From NCBI GenBank assembly GCA_024762375.1, contig JANTHQ010000002.1:1-21014 (forward strand): DNA of 21,014 nucleotides. The letters run 5' to 3'. Of this stretch, positions 7,346 to 14,996 are shown one piece after another. The position numbers were made by a program, and so were the translations under genes. Every line of letters starts with the position of its first letter. The stretch's first letter is position 1. This DNA comes from Anaerolineaceae bacterium (GTDB lineage: Bacteria > Chloroflexota > Anaerolineae > 4572-78). The notes under the pieces are model-generated. The model was not told where the DNA came from, did not search any database, and worked only from the letters and a program-made list of their open reading frames with translations.

Positions 7346-9505
7346 TCAATGCGATTTCGCGCGGCGCATCAATTCCAGTTGGCTGTCCAACGGCGGTTCG
7401 CCTTTTTTGGGCGACAGCCGCTTGTACGACCCATCCGGTAATAATAGCCGCGCCTGAACATTATCTGCCAGTATAGTTTGCAAAATTTCATCGTGGATGA
7501 TTTCCCGCAGTGATTCATCTTTTACCGGGAACACGGTTTCGACACGCCCGTTCAAATTTCGCGGCATCAAATCGGCGCTACCCATATAAATTTCAGGGTT
7601 TCCACCGTTATTAAAATAGAAAATTCGCGTGTGTTCCAGATAACGCCCCACAATGCTCACCACGCGGATATTCTCGCTCACATCGGGAATTCCGGGGCGC
7701 AGGCAACAAATTCCCCGCACAATCAAATCGACTTTCACCCCGGCCTGCGAGGCGCGGTACAGTGCTCGAATCATTTCGGCATCGACCAGCGCATTCATCT
7801 TAAAAATAAGATGGCCGGGTGACGATGACGAATGTTTCTTTATTTCGCGTTCAATCAATTCCAGCATCCGCTGACGTAAGTTTACGGGCGCCACAAGCAA
7901 TTCTTTATAATCCGTCAGGTTTGAGTATCCGGTCAACCGGTTGAACAGGTGGCTCACATCCTCTGCCAGAGTTTCATCGGTGGTAAAAAGCCCCAAGTCG
8001 GTATAGAGTTGGGCAGTTACGGCATTATAGTTGCCGGTTCCCAAATGCAGATAGCGGCGCAAGCCATCGTGCTCGCGGCGAATAACCATCGTTACTTTGC
8101 TGTGTGTTTTTAGCCCCAGCAATCCATACACCACATGCACGCCCACGCGCTCCAGTGCCCGCGCCCAACCGATATTACTTTCCTCATCGAAGCGCGCTTT
8201 TAATTCCACCAGCACCGCCACTTCTTTATCATTTTCGCGCGCTTCCATTAGCGCTTTCACAATGGGCGAATCTCGCCCGACGCGGTAGAGTGTTTGTTTG
8301 ATAGCCACCACTTTCGGGTCGCGGGCGGCAGTTCTCAAAAAATCGATGACCGGCAAAAATGAATCATACGGATGGTGCAACAGAATATCGTGCTGCCGAA
8401 TCGCGCCGAAAATTGCTTCCGGGCCCGGCAACGAGCGCAATGCTTGCGGTACAACCGGCACATACGGCGAATCTTTCAGGTCATACCGGTCGATACTGTA
8501 CAGCCCCCAGAAATCACTCAATTTCAGTGCGCCATCCACTTCAAAAACGTCTTTCGGGTCAAGCTGCAAATTTCGCACCAGCAAATCGCGAATGTGGTCC
8601 GGCATCGATTTGTCGATTGTCAATCGCACCACCGGCCCGAACCTGCGACGGCGCAACCCTGCTTCGATGGTCGTCAGCAAATCCGACGCTTCATCTTCCT
8701 GAATTTCGATATCGGCGTTGCGGGTAACTTTGAAGGGATAGGCTTCCAAAATGTCCAGTCCGGGAAAGAGATGATGCAGATTGGCGATAATCAATTGTTC
8801 CAGCCAAACAAAATGGAAACGTTTGTACGGCAATTTTCTGCCGGAATGGGGCACCGGGACAAAACGCGGCAACGAGTTTGGCACTTTCAACCGGGCGAAA
8901 TGTTCCCCTTTTTGGGGGCTATACACACGCACCGCCAAATTCAGGCTGAGATTTGAAATGTGTGGAAATGGCCGGCCGGGGTCGAACGCCAGCGGTGTGA
9001 GCACCGGAAAAACTTCGTCCATAAAATAGTTATTGGCGCTGGTACGCTGTTTTGCATTCAAATCGCTAAAATTGTGCAATTGCACACCCAGCGCCGAAAG
9101 TGCAGGCAATAAGTCTTCGTGCAACAAATCGCGCACATCACGCAGCATTGGTTTGAGCGTTTTTCGAATGGCAGCGAGTTGCTGGCCGGGTGTCATGCCA
9201 TCGGGCGGGGCTTTCACCACACCGGCATCGAGCTGCTGTTTTAAACCGGCAACGCGGGTCATAAAAAACTCATCCAAATTCGAGCCGAAAATTGCCAGAA
9301 ATTTTACACGCTCCAGCAATGGATGCCGCTCATCCTGCGCTTCTTCCAACACTCTGCGGTTAAATTCCAGCCAACTCAATTCCCGGTTAAAATAGAGCGA
9401 CGGGTCCGATAAATCTCGTGGTTTGTGCCCGTTTCCGGAATCGGTTGTTGCGAATTTTTCTTTTGCAACGGTGATATTTTTTGTTTTTTCGGGGTTCGAG
9501 GTCAT
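7346..9505 (-). CDS. ppk1: Polyphosphate kinase PPK1
   Basis: PPK1 reversibly polymerises the gamma-phosphate of ATP into inorganic polyphosphate. The 719-residue length is normal. The N-terminal domain starts at YFNRELSWLEFNRRVLEEA with FGSNLDEFFMTRVAGLK. The two catalytic histidines are H468 in LKTHSKVTMVIRR and H625 in LEHTRIFYFNN. Their spacing of 157 residues equals that of E. coli H435 and H592. RYLHLGTGNYN and YMGSADLMPRNL are further signatures. The first 35 residues are a variable, Lys/Thr-rich extension. GGGAGA precedes the ATG. A perfect TATAAT lies about 30 bp upstream, and the S4 gene follows in the same operon. Confidence 0.97.
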   Translation of the reverse strand: MTSNPEKTKNITVAKEKFATTDSGNGHKPRDLSDPSLYFNRELSWLEFNRRVLEEAQDERHPLLERVKFLAIFGSNLDEFFMTRVAGLKQQLDAGVVKAPPDGMTPGQQLAAIRKTLKPMLRDVRDLLHEDLLPALSALGVQLHNFSDLNAKQRTSANNYFMDEVFPVLTPLAFDPGRPFPHISNLSLNLAVRVYSPQKGEHFARLKVPNSLPRFVPVPHSGRKLPYKRFHFVWLEQLIIANLHHLFPGLDILEAYPFKVTRNADIEIQEDEASDLLTTIEAGLRRRRFGPVVRLTIDKSMPDHIRDLLVRNLQLDPKDVFEVDGALKLSDFWGLYSIDRYDLKDSPYVPVVPQALRSLPGPEAIFGAIRQHDILLHHPYDSFLPVIDFLRTAARDPKVVAIKQTLYRVGRDSPIVKALMEARENDKEVAVLVELKARFDEESNIGWARALERVGVHVVYGLLGLKTHSKVTMVIRREHDGLRRYLHLGTGNYNAVTAQLYTDLGLFTTDETLAEDVSHLFNRLTGYSNLTDYKELLVAPVNLRQRMLELIEREIKKHSSSSPGHLIFKMNALVDAEMIRALYRASQAGVKVDLIVRGICCLRPGIPDVSENIRVVSIVGRYLEHTRIFYFNNGGNPEIYMGSADLMPRNLNGRVETVFPVKDESLREIIHDEILQTILADNVQARLLLPDGSYKRLSPKKGEPPLDSQLELMRRAKSH

Positions 9506-9535
9506 TTTTTTCTCCCATTTTCGACTCTCGGCTAA

Positions 9536-9564
9536 ATTATAGCATAATATCTGTGGAAAAACTA
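9536..9564 (-). promoter_or_regulatory. Putative ppk1 promoter
   Basis: A perfect TATAAT lies on the minus strand at 9536-9541, about 30 bases before the ppk1 start. The -35 area (9559-9564, TAGTTT) is poor, so the promoter may need an activator or an extended recognition element. Confidence 0.45.
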
Positions 9565-9591
9565 TTCGGCACTAAAAATTGAAAATCAGTG

Positions 9592-9644
9592 TTGCATCTA
9601 TTCAAGAATTATGTTAAACTAGGGGTATCAAGTACCAAAGTACT
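9592..9644 (+). promoter_or_regulatory. Putative protease promoter with an operator-like dyad
   Basis: TTGCAT (9592-9597) and TAAACT (9615-9620) are separated by 17 bp, giving a start near 9627. Directly downstream AGTAC (9631-9635) and GTACT (9640-9644) form a perfect dyad with a CAAA centre, either a repressor site or a small 5' UTR hairpin. Both boxes are only moderate matches. Confidence 0.35.
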
Positions 9645-9670
9645 GTATCTGCAATGAAATGGAGAATCAT

Positions 9671-11782
9671 ATGAAACGGCTGCCCATATCTTTACTGCTT
9701 TTTGCGCTGCTGTTGGCAAGTTTAACAGCCTGTGCCCGCGCTCGCCCGGAAACGCCGGCAAGCGCGCAACCCACCGCCGGAAAAGCGCAACCCGCCGACG
9801 GAGAATCGCTGTTGGATGACTCGGCCACGGTGCTGGTAAACCCGGCCACCGAGGCATACGTTCCCGGTGAAGTGTTGGTAAAATTCAGTGATGCCGTCGC
9901 TGAGCAATTGCCCACAGAACGAAAAGAAGGCATTCAAAGCCTATCGGTGAATAACCCCCTGCTCGATTCGCTATTTGCCGATACCGGTATCACCGGATTA
10001 CGTCCGCTGCTCACCCCCATTTCACAAGTGACCGGCGAAAGTTTCGAAGCCCTCAGCGCTCGCACCGGTGACGCTCGTCAGTTTTATGTGGCGTCGTTCA
10101 ATCCCGACAAAAATATTCTGGATGTCGCCGAAAAACTCACTGCAAATGACGCTGTGGAATATGCCGAACCGAATTATGTCGCGTTCGCCGATGGCATTCC
10201 GCAGTATGCCGCACCCAACGACCCGTTTTTCAGTTACCAATGGAATATGGATGCCATCCAGATGCCGTCGGCGTGGGATATGAGCACCGGCACCGGGGTA
10301 ACCGTTGCCATTTTGGACACCGGCGTGGCGTATGAAACCTATCAATCGTTCCAACAAGCCCCGGATTTGGCGAACACCCATTTTGTCAACGGGTACGATT
10401 TCATCAACGGTGATACTCACCCCAACGATGACAACGGGCACGGCACACACGTGGCGGGCACGCTGGCGCAAAGCACCAACAACGGCGAAGGCGTCGCCGG
10501 GGTGGCATACAATGCCAACATTATGCCCATCAAAGTGCTGGACAGTTTGGGTCAGGGCACGTATGCCGGCATCATTCAGGGCATTGAATTTGCCGTTGCC
10601 AACGGCGCGAAAGTCATCAATTTGAGTTTGAGCGGGCACAGCGGTTCGCAGGCATTGGAAGAAGCCGTCAATCAAGCCCGTGCACAGGGCGTGCTGGTGG
10701 TCGCTGCAGCCGGAAACAATAACGGCGTGGTGGAATATCCGGCGCGATACGACAGCGTGCTGGCGGTCGGCGCGGTGCGGTTCGACAAAACCCGCGCGCG
10801 ATACAGCAATTACGGTGCGGCGTTGGACGTGGTTGCTCCCGGCGGCGACAATCAGGTTGACCAAAACGGCGACGGTTTCGGCGATGGGATTGTGCAGCAA
10901 ACCTTCCGCAGCGGCGAAATCAACACGTTCCGCTATCTGTTTATGGAAGGCACATCCATGGCGACACCACACGTCAGCGGGTTGGCGGCACTGCTGCTGG
11001 CGGAAAATCCGGGATTGTCGGTTGACGCGCTGGAAAATGCTATCAAATCCACCGCACTCGATTTGGGCGTCGCCGGAGAAGATGAGGAATATGGTGCAGG
11101 ATTGATTCAAGCCGCAGATGCGCTGGCTTCTGTGGGCGGGACACCCCCCACCGCCACCCCGACATCGGTTGTGCCACCGACAGCGACGCCCACCGGCGCG
11201 CCAGGTGTCACCCCGACAGCAACCACTATCCCACCGACGGCCACCGCAACATCGCCCGTGCCGCCGACAGCAACCCCCACGCCCGCCCCGCCAACCCCGA
11301 CACCCGTTGCCGGAGACATCATCCAAAATGGCGGATTTGAGAATGATGCGGCGTGGGTCTTTATGGATACTCCGGTGGACGGACGCTACACCACCGAACG
11401 CGCTCACAGCGGCGCACGCTCGGCGGTGGTGGGCATCACCGACCCGGCGCAAGACCAATTCACATACAGTTCTGCCGCGCAGAAAGTCACCATCCCCGCC
11501 AACGCCACCAAAGCGACACTCTCGGCGTGGGTGTATCCCGTCAGCAGCGATATTCCCAGCGGTGACGTGCAAATCACGATGATTTTGGATGCGAATTTCC
11601 GCGTGCTGCAACAGTTAAACACTATGCTGAAAAACGACCAAACGTGGCAGCAACAAACCTTCGATGTAACGGCATATCGCGGGCAGACAATTTACGTCTA
11701 TTTTGGCGCGGTGAATGTGCGCGTCAACGGCAAAGTTACCGCCATGTATGTGGATGATGTTTCGCTGATTGTGGAACAATAA
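9671..11782 (+). CDS. Subtilisin-like (S8) serine protease, lipoprotein
   Basis: A 703-residue exported protease. Residues 1-20 are a signal peptide ending in the lipobox LTAC, so C21 should be lipidated and the protein anchored to the cell surface. A fervidolysin-like propeptide follows (VPGEVLVKFSDA to about 165). The S8 domain (about 190-480) shows the triad D216 in AILDTG, H257 in GHGTHVAG and S429 in GTSMATPHVSG. A Pro-Thr linker (about 491-547, repeated PPTATPT) leads to a C-terminal jelly-roll-like domain (NGGFENDAAW...). The start at 9671 was chosen over an in-frame ATG 12 bases upstream because GGAG lies six bases before it and the Lys-Arg-hydrophobic signal begins there. It would degrade extracellular protein. 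Substrates are unknown. Confidence 0.93.
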   Translation: MKRLPISLLLFALLLASLTACARARPETPASAQPTAGKAQPADGESLLDDSATVLVNPATEAYVPGEVLVKFSDAVAEQLPTERKEGIQSLSVNNPLLDSLFADTGITGLRPLLTPISQVTGESFEALSARTGDARQFYVASFNPDKNILDVAEKLTANDAVEYAEPNYVAFADGIPQYAAPNDPFFSYQWNMDAIQMPSAWDMSTGTGVTVAILDTGVAYETYQSFQQAPDLANTHFVNGYDFINGDTHPNDDNGHGTHVAGTLAQSTNNGEGVAGVAYNANIMPIKVLDSLGQGTYAGIIQGIEFAVANGAKVINLSLSGHSGSQALEEAVNQARAQGVLVVAAAGNNNGVVEYPARYDSVLAVGAVRFDKTRARYSNYGAALDVVAPGGDNQVDQNGDGFGDGIVQQTFRSGEINTFRYLFMEGTSMATPHVSGLAALLLAENPGLSVDALENAIKSTALDLGVAGEDEEYGAGLIQAADALASVGGTPPTATPTSVVPPTATPTGAPGVTPTATTIPPTATATSPVPPTATPTPAPPTPTPVAGDIIQNGGFENDAAWVFMDTPVDGRYTTERAHSGARSAVVGITDPAQDQFTYSSAAQKVTIPANATKATLSAWVYPVSSDIPSGDVQITMILDANFRVLQQLNTMLKNDQTWQQQTFDVTAYRGQTIYVYFGAVNVRVNGKVTAMYVDDVSLIVEQ

Positions 11783-11784
11783 AA

Positions 11785-11807
11785 AACCTGCGGAATATCC
11801 GCAGGTT
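11785..11807 (-). terminator. Terminator for the minus-strand ior operon
   Basis: AACCTGCGGA (11785-11794) and TCCGCAGGTT (11798-11807) form a perfect 10-bp stem with an ATA loop. The T-tract is on the minus strand (the A-run at 11781-11786), so this hairpin ends transcripts from the iorA-iorB-DUF2237 side although it sits next to the protease stop codon. Confidence 0.75.
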
Positions 11808-11828
11808 CAGATAAACACGATTCGTTGC

Positions 11829-11859
11829 AGGGACAGGTCAATGACCTGTCCCTTTTTTT
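11829..11859 (+). terminator. Terminator of the protease gene
   Basis: GGGACAGGTCA and TGACCTGTCCC form a perfect 11-bp stem around a single A (11830-11852), and TTTTTTT follows on the plus strand. The T-tract overlaps the stop codon of the convergent DUF2237 gene. The one-base centre means that in RNA some central pairs must open. Such AGGGAC/GTCCCT palindromes may be members of a dispersed repeat family. Confidence 0.75.
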
Positions 11860-12220
11860 AAAGCGCATACTGTCGCAGAACATCCAGCGACACGAACTCC
11901 AGCACAGAAATGTGGGTTGCCGCCAAATCGATGCGCGGCGCAAAATTGTTTTCCATCGCCTCAATCCAGCGAAACATCGACAAACACCAGCGGTCGCCGG
12001 GTTTCAGCCCCGGAAAACGATACATCGGAATGGGTGTGCTCAAATCGTTGCCCACCATCCGCGAAAAATTCAGAAATTCTTCCGTCATTTCTGCACAAAC
12101 CGTGTGCAATCCGGCATCTTCGCCACCGGTGAAACAACTCCCATCCCGATAAAAACCGGTCAGTGGCGCCATTGAGCACGGTTGCAGTGGTTCACCCAGT
12201 ACATTTTTCGCTTCACGCAT
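11858..12220 (-). CDS. DUF2237 family protein
   Basis: A 120-residue protein that matches the DUF2237 pattern closely: NVLGEPLQPCSMAPLTGFYRDGSC, then TVCAEMTEEFLNFSRMVGNDLSTP, then FPGLKPGDRWCLSMFRWIEA and the end ATHISVLEFVSLDVLRQYA. Conserved Cys and His suggest metal or cofactor binding, but no function is established as far as I know. The ATG at 12220 lies inside the end of iorB, overlapping it by eight bases (ATGCGTGA), so translation is probably coupled to iorB. A longer frame running upstream inside iorB is a shadow. Being the last gene of the ior operon hints at a role near aromatic 2-oxoacid metabolism, which is inference only. Confidence 0.88.
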   Translation of the reverse strand: MREAKNVLGEPLQPCSMAPLTGFYRDGSCFTGGEDAGLHTVCAEMTEEFLNFSRMVGNDLSTPIPMYRFPGLKPGDRWCLSMFRWIEAMENNFAPRIDLAATHISVLEFVSLDVLRQYAL

Positions 12221-12809
12221 TGACGGTTTCTCGCAATTTCCGCCCGGTTTCCCACGCGTGATAGTTGAGTTCCACAAATCGCTGCGGCACGCGCCGGGCG
12301 ATGGCTTGTTTCCACACCGATTCCGGCACATCCAAATATGTGGACAGCAGTCCCAGCGTGATGATATTCGCCACCCGTGCGTTGCCCATTTCCTCTGCCA
12401 GTTCCACACCGGGAACCCACTGCACGTTCGGCGAAATTTGACGCAACGTTCCTTCGATGTCGGCATATTCCGGGTACACGGCGTCGCCGCTGGTAACGGT
12501 GACGGGCACAATTTGATGCCGGTCCATCAGCACCACCGAATCGGCGCGCAGCATCGGCAGGTAGCGCAACGCTTCCATCGCCTCAAATGCCAGCAGAAAA
12601 TCGGCGGACGCATCGGGGATGATGGGCGAATGGACAATCTCGCCCCAGCGAACGTGACTGCTCACGTTGCCGCCGCGCTGTGACATGCCGTGAATTTCGG
12701 ATTTTTTCACGTCATATCCGGCCAGCATTCCCACCGATGCCAGAATGTTGCTCGCCATCAATACCCCTTGCCCCCCGACACCGGCTAGCAGAAAATTTAT
12801 CGTTTTCAT
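12213..12809 (-). CDS. iorB: Indolepyruvate:ferredoxin oxidoreductase, beta subunit
   Basis: IorB (198 residues) partners IorA in the oxidative decarboxylation of aryl-pyruvates (indolepyruvate, phenylpyruvate) to aryl-acyl-CoA with reduction of ferredoxin, a step in aromatic amino-acid fermentation. It is a gamma-type 2-oxoacid oxidoreductase domain with LLAGVGGQGVLMASNIL at 8-24, EIHGMSQRGGNVSSHVRWG, and LLAFEAMEALRYLPML. Length is normal for a stand-alone IorB. It follows iorA after a 48-bp spacer made of degenerate repeats. The only Shine-Dalgarno-like motif is AAAGGA, close to the ATG and itself part of the repeat. It overlaps the DUF2237 gene by eight bases. Confidence 0.93.
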   Translation of the reverse strand: MKTINFLLAGVGGQGVLMASNILASVGMLAGYDVKKSEIHGMSQRGGNVSSHVRWGEIVHSPIIPDASADFLLAFEAMEALRYLPMLRADSVVLMDRHQIVPVTVTSGDAVYPEYADIEGTLRQISPNVQWVPGVELAEEMGNARVANIITLGLLSTYLDVPESVWKQAIARRVPQRFVELNYHAWETGRKLRETVNA

Positions 12810-12857
12810 TGTTTTTTGTCCTTTGTCATTCGCTATTCGTCACTCGTAACTTGTCAT
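12810..12857. repeat. Quasi-periodic repeat filling the iorA-iorB spacer
   Basis: On the minus strand the spacer is a run of related words: ATGACAAG, TTACGAG, TGACGAAT, AGCGAATGAC, AAAGGACAAA. The run begins right after the iorA stop codon and reaches to within a few bases of the iorB start. Copies are diverged, so the unit length (about 8) is approximate. Confidence 0.6.
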
Positions 12858-14690
12858 TTAAATGTGTGTCGCAAATGCCAGCTCATCCATCTGCGCCCGG
12901 AAGGTAATCGCCTCGGACGGGCAAACCTGCGCACACAAATCGCAACCGGTGCACAACAGCGGGTCAATTTCCACTTTGGCGCGTCCGCTCTCTTCGTGAA
13001 TTTCGCTGCTGCGAACCAGCGCCGGGCATCCGGTGCGAACACACACGCCGCAACCGTCGCATTTTTCCAAATCCACTTTTAACGGTTGATACGTTTTTCG
13101 CACTTCCGGCAGCAACGCGCACGGCCGCTCGGTAATCAGCACTGATGGTTCATCCAGCCGTTTGAATTCCTTCAGTGTGGTTTCCACCGATTTTTCATCG
13201 TAAGCATCCACTTTTTTCACGTGTTTGATGCCCATCGCTTTCACCAGCGGTTCCAACTCGATGCGCGGTGCATCACCGCCCATCAAATTTTTCCCCGTGC
13301 CGGGATTCGGCTGGTCGCCGGTCATCGCCGTGACGCGATTGTCCATAATCACCGTGATAACCGGACTGTTATTATACGCCACATTTGCCAGCGCGGGAAT
13401 CCCGGTGTGGAAAAAAGTCGAATCGCCGATGACCGCCACGTGTTTTCTGCCGGTAGATTTGCTGGCGCCGTGCGCCACACCGATGCCCGCACCCATACAG
13501 CCGGTGGTGTCGATGGCATCCAGCGGGTGCACCACCCCCAGCGTGTAACAGCCAATATCGCCGTTGATGGGCAGATGCAGTTTTTTGATTGCCCAAAATG
13601 TGCTGCGATGCGGACAGCCCGGACAGAGCACCGGCGGTCGCACCGGCACGGGTGGCATCTTTTCGGGCAGTTCGGTGGGGGGGATGAAATGTTCGGCGGG
13701 GAGCAAACCGGCTTCGATGGCGGCGTTGCGCACGATGGTCGGATTCAGTTCGCCGCACAGCGGGAAAATCGATTTCCCCTCGACGGGGATCCCTGCCAGC
13801 CGCACGTGCTCTTCGATAAACGGGTCGAGTTCTTCCAGCACGATGAGCCGTTTGACGCGGCGGGCGAAATCGGCAATCATCTGCATCGGCAATGGGTAAC
13901 TCATCCCCAATTTCAGGATGGACGCTTCGGGGAAAACTTCGCGGGCATATTGGTATGCCACACTGCCGGTGATGATACCCAATTCGGTGTCGCGCCATTC
14001 GGTGCGGTTGAGCGGGAATGTCTCGGCGAAATCTTTTAACGCCTGCAATCGTTTTTCGATGAACGGGTGGCGATGGCGGGCATTGGCGGGAACCATCACG
14101 TATTTTTGTGGATTTTTGGGGAATTTTTTGATGCGCGGCGGCACATCCAACCGCTCATCGGAAGATTCAACCATTGTGAATGAGTGCGAAATGCGGGTGG
14201 TGGGCCGCACCAGCACCGGCGTGTCAAACTGCTCGCTGATGTCGAATCCGGCGATAACCATATCGCGTGCCTCTTGGCTGTCGGCGGGGTCAAGACACGG
14301 CACGCGGGCAAATTTGGCATAATTGCGATTGTCCTGCTCGTTCTGCGATGAGTGCATCTGCGGGTCATCGGCAGAAATGATGACCAGCCCGGCTTCCGCA
14401 CCGGTCATCGAGGCGTAAAAGAACGAATCCGCCGCCACATTCAACCCGACATGTTTCATCGTTGCCAGCGCGCGCCGCCCGGCATACGCCGCGCCGATGG
14501 CGGCATCGAGCGCAACTTTCTCGTTGGGCGCCCACTCGGCGTAAATGCCCGGATAGCGGGCGAAATTCTCCAGAATTTCGGTGCTGGGCGTGCCCGGGTA
14601 GCCGGATGCAAATGTGACACCCGCTTCCCATGCGCCGCGGGCAATCGCTTCGTTTCCGGAAAGTAAATCTTTCGGACGTTCTTCAGTCAT
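12858..14690 (-). CDS. iorA: Indolepyruvate:ferredoxin oxidoreductase, alpha subunit
   Basis: IorA (610 residues) carries the thiamine-diphosphate and ferredoxin parts of the enzyme. Pyr domain: GNEAIARGAWEAGVTFASGYPGTPSTEILE. PP domain: LPINGDIGCYTLG, then HVAVIGDSTFFHTGIPALANVAYN. The C-terminal 2x4Fe-4S domain has C544/C547/C550 with C555 (CDGCGVCVRTGCP) and C580/C583/C586/C590 (CTGCDLCAQVCP). The irregular first motif with an extra residue before the last Cys is usual for IorA. The start at 14690 is fixed by AGGAGG seven bases upstream. An open frame continues to 14801 but runs through the leader hairpin and is not coding. It heads the operon with iorB and DUF2237. Confidence 0.95.
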   Translation of the reverse strand: MTEERPKDLLSGNEAIARGAWEAGVTFASGYPGTPSTEILENFARYPGIYAEWAPNEKVALDAAIGAAYAGRRALATMKHVGLNVAADSFFYASMTGAEAGLVIISADDPQMHSSQNEQDNRNYAKFARVPCLDPADSQEARDMVIAGFDISEQFDTPVLVRPTTRISHSFTMVESSDERLDVPPRIKKFPKNPQKYVMVPANARHRHPFIEKRLQALKDFAETFPLNRTEWRDTELGIITGSVAYQYAREVFPEASILKLGMSYPLPMQMIADFARRVKRLIVLEELDPFIEEHVRLAGIPVEGKSIFPLCGELNPTIVRNAAIEAGLLPAEHFIPPTELPEKMPPVPVRPPVLCPGCPHRSTFWAIKKLHLPINGDIGCYTLGVVHPLDAIDTTGCMGAGIGVAHGASKSTGRKHVAVIGDSTFFHTGIPALANVAYNNSPVITVIMDNRVTAMTGDQPNPGTGKNLMGGDAPRIELEPLVKAMGIKHVKKVDAYDEKSVETTLKEFKRLDEPSVLITERPCALLPEVRKTYQPLKVDLEKCDGCGVCVRTGCPALVRSSEIHEESGRAKVEIDPLLCTGCDLCAQVCPSEAITFRAQMDELAFATHI

Positions 14691-14709
14691 TGAAAATCCT
14701 CCTGAAAAC

Positions 14710-14763
14710 AAAAAAGACGCGGCACGGCGCATCTCGGCAGTTTGAAAGAGACTGCGCCGTCTC
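14710..14763 (-). promoter_or_regulatory. Structured iorA leader with two competing hairpins (possible attenuator)
   Basis: In the minus-strand RNA the first hairpin is GAGAC-GGCGCA-GTCTC (14748-14763). Its bases overlap a longer one in which ACGGCGCA (14753-14760) pairs with TGCGCCGT (14724-14731), extended inside by TCTC/GAGA past a one-base bulge. Eight bases later comes a run of six U (14710-14715), just before the iorA AGGAGG. The two hairpins cannot form together. That is the layout of an attenuator, but I recognise no known riboswitch or T-box core. Confidence 0.45.
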
Positions 14764-14831
14764 CGTGTAATTTTGTGCGAACAAACGATTTTTGCCCGCA
14801 ATCATTGTGCGCACTGCACACAACCGCTATT

Positions 14832-14860
14832 GTTTTAAACTTTTTTCGGAGGTTTGTCAA
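14832..14860 (-). promoter_or_regulatory. Putative promoter of the iorA operon
   Basis: On the minus strand TTGACA (14855-14860), a 17-bp spacer and TAAAAC (14832-14837). The -35 is perfect and the -10 matches four of six. The start near 14825 gives a leader of about 135 nt holding the hairpins at 14710-14763. This promoter lies in the 306-bp gene-free stretch 14691-14996, which otherwise contains the leader and the inverted repeat at 14911-14993. Confidence 0.6.
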
Positions 14861-14910
14861 AAATCGGCGAGGGTTTGGGTAGGATTCAGTACGAGGGCGA
14901 ATATTGAAAA

Positions 14911-14993
14911 ACGTCATTCCGGAAAATTCCGCAGGAATTTATCCGGAATCCAAAGCCAAAATTTATGGATTCCCGCTTTCGCGGGAATGACGT
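14911..14993. repeat. 83-bp inverted-repeat element (MITE-like or palindromic intergenic repeat)
   Basis: The ends ACGTCATTCC (14911-14920) and GGAATGACGT (14984-14993) are perfect 10-bp inverted repeats. The right half is itself a hairpin, TTCCCGC-TTTC-GCGGGAA. The left half is another diverged module of the form CGTCATTCC...GGAATCC, so the element is two related palindromic modules facing each other. It ends three bases from the stop codon of the glycosyltransferase at 14997. Similar CATTCCCGC-type palindromes are common dispersed repeats in bacteria. No coding capacity. Confidence 0.75.
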
Positions 14994-14996
14994 GAT

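Noticed and set aside
10022..11611. Long open frame (529 codons) opposite the protease gene
   Set aside because: Cys/Arg/Gly-rich shadow of the protease and its Thr-Pro linker; no recognisable domain.
12221..12511. N-terminal extension of the DUF2237 protein inside iorB
   Set aside because: It is the shifted frame of iorB, and DUF2237 homology starts only at the ATG at 12220.
14710..14763. T-box or known metabolite riboswitch upstream of iorA
   Set aside because: No T-box specifier/antiterminator consensus and no SAM, TPP, lysine or glycine aptamer core could be seen; only competing hairpins are supported.
14691..14801. 37-residue N-terminal extension of IorA
   Set aside because: AGGAGG is placed for the start at 14690, and the extension would translate the leader hairpins.
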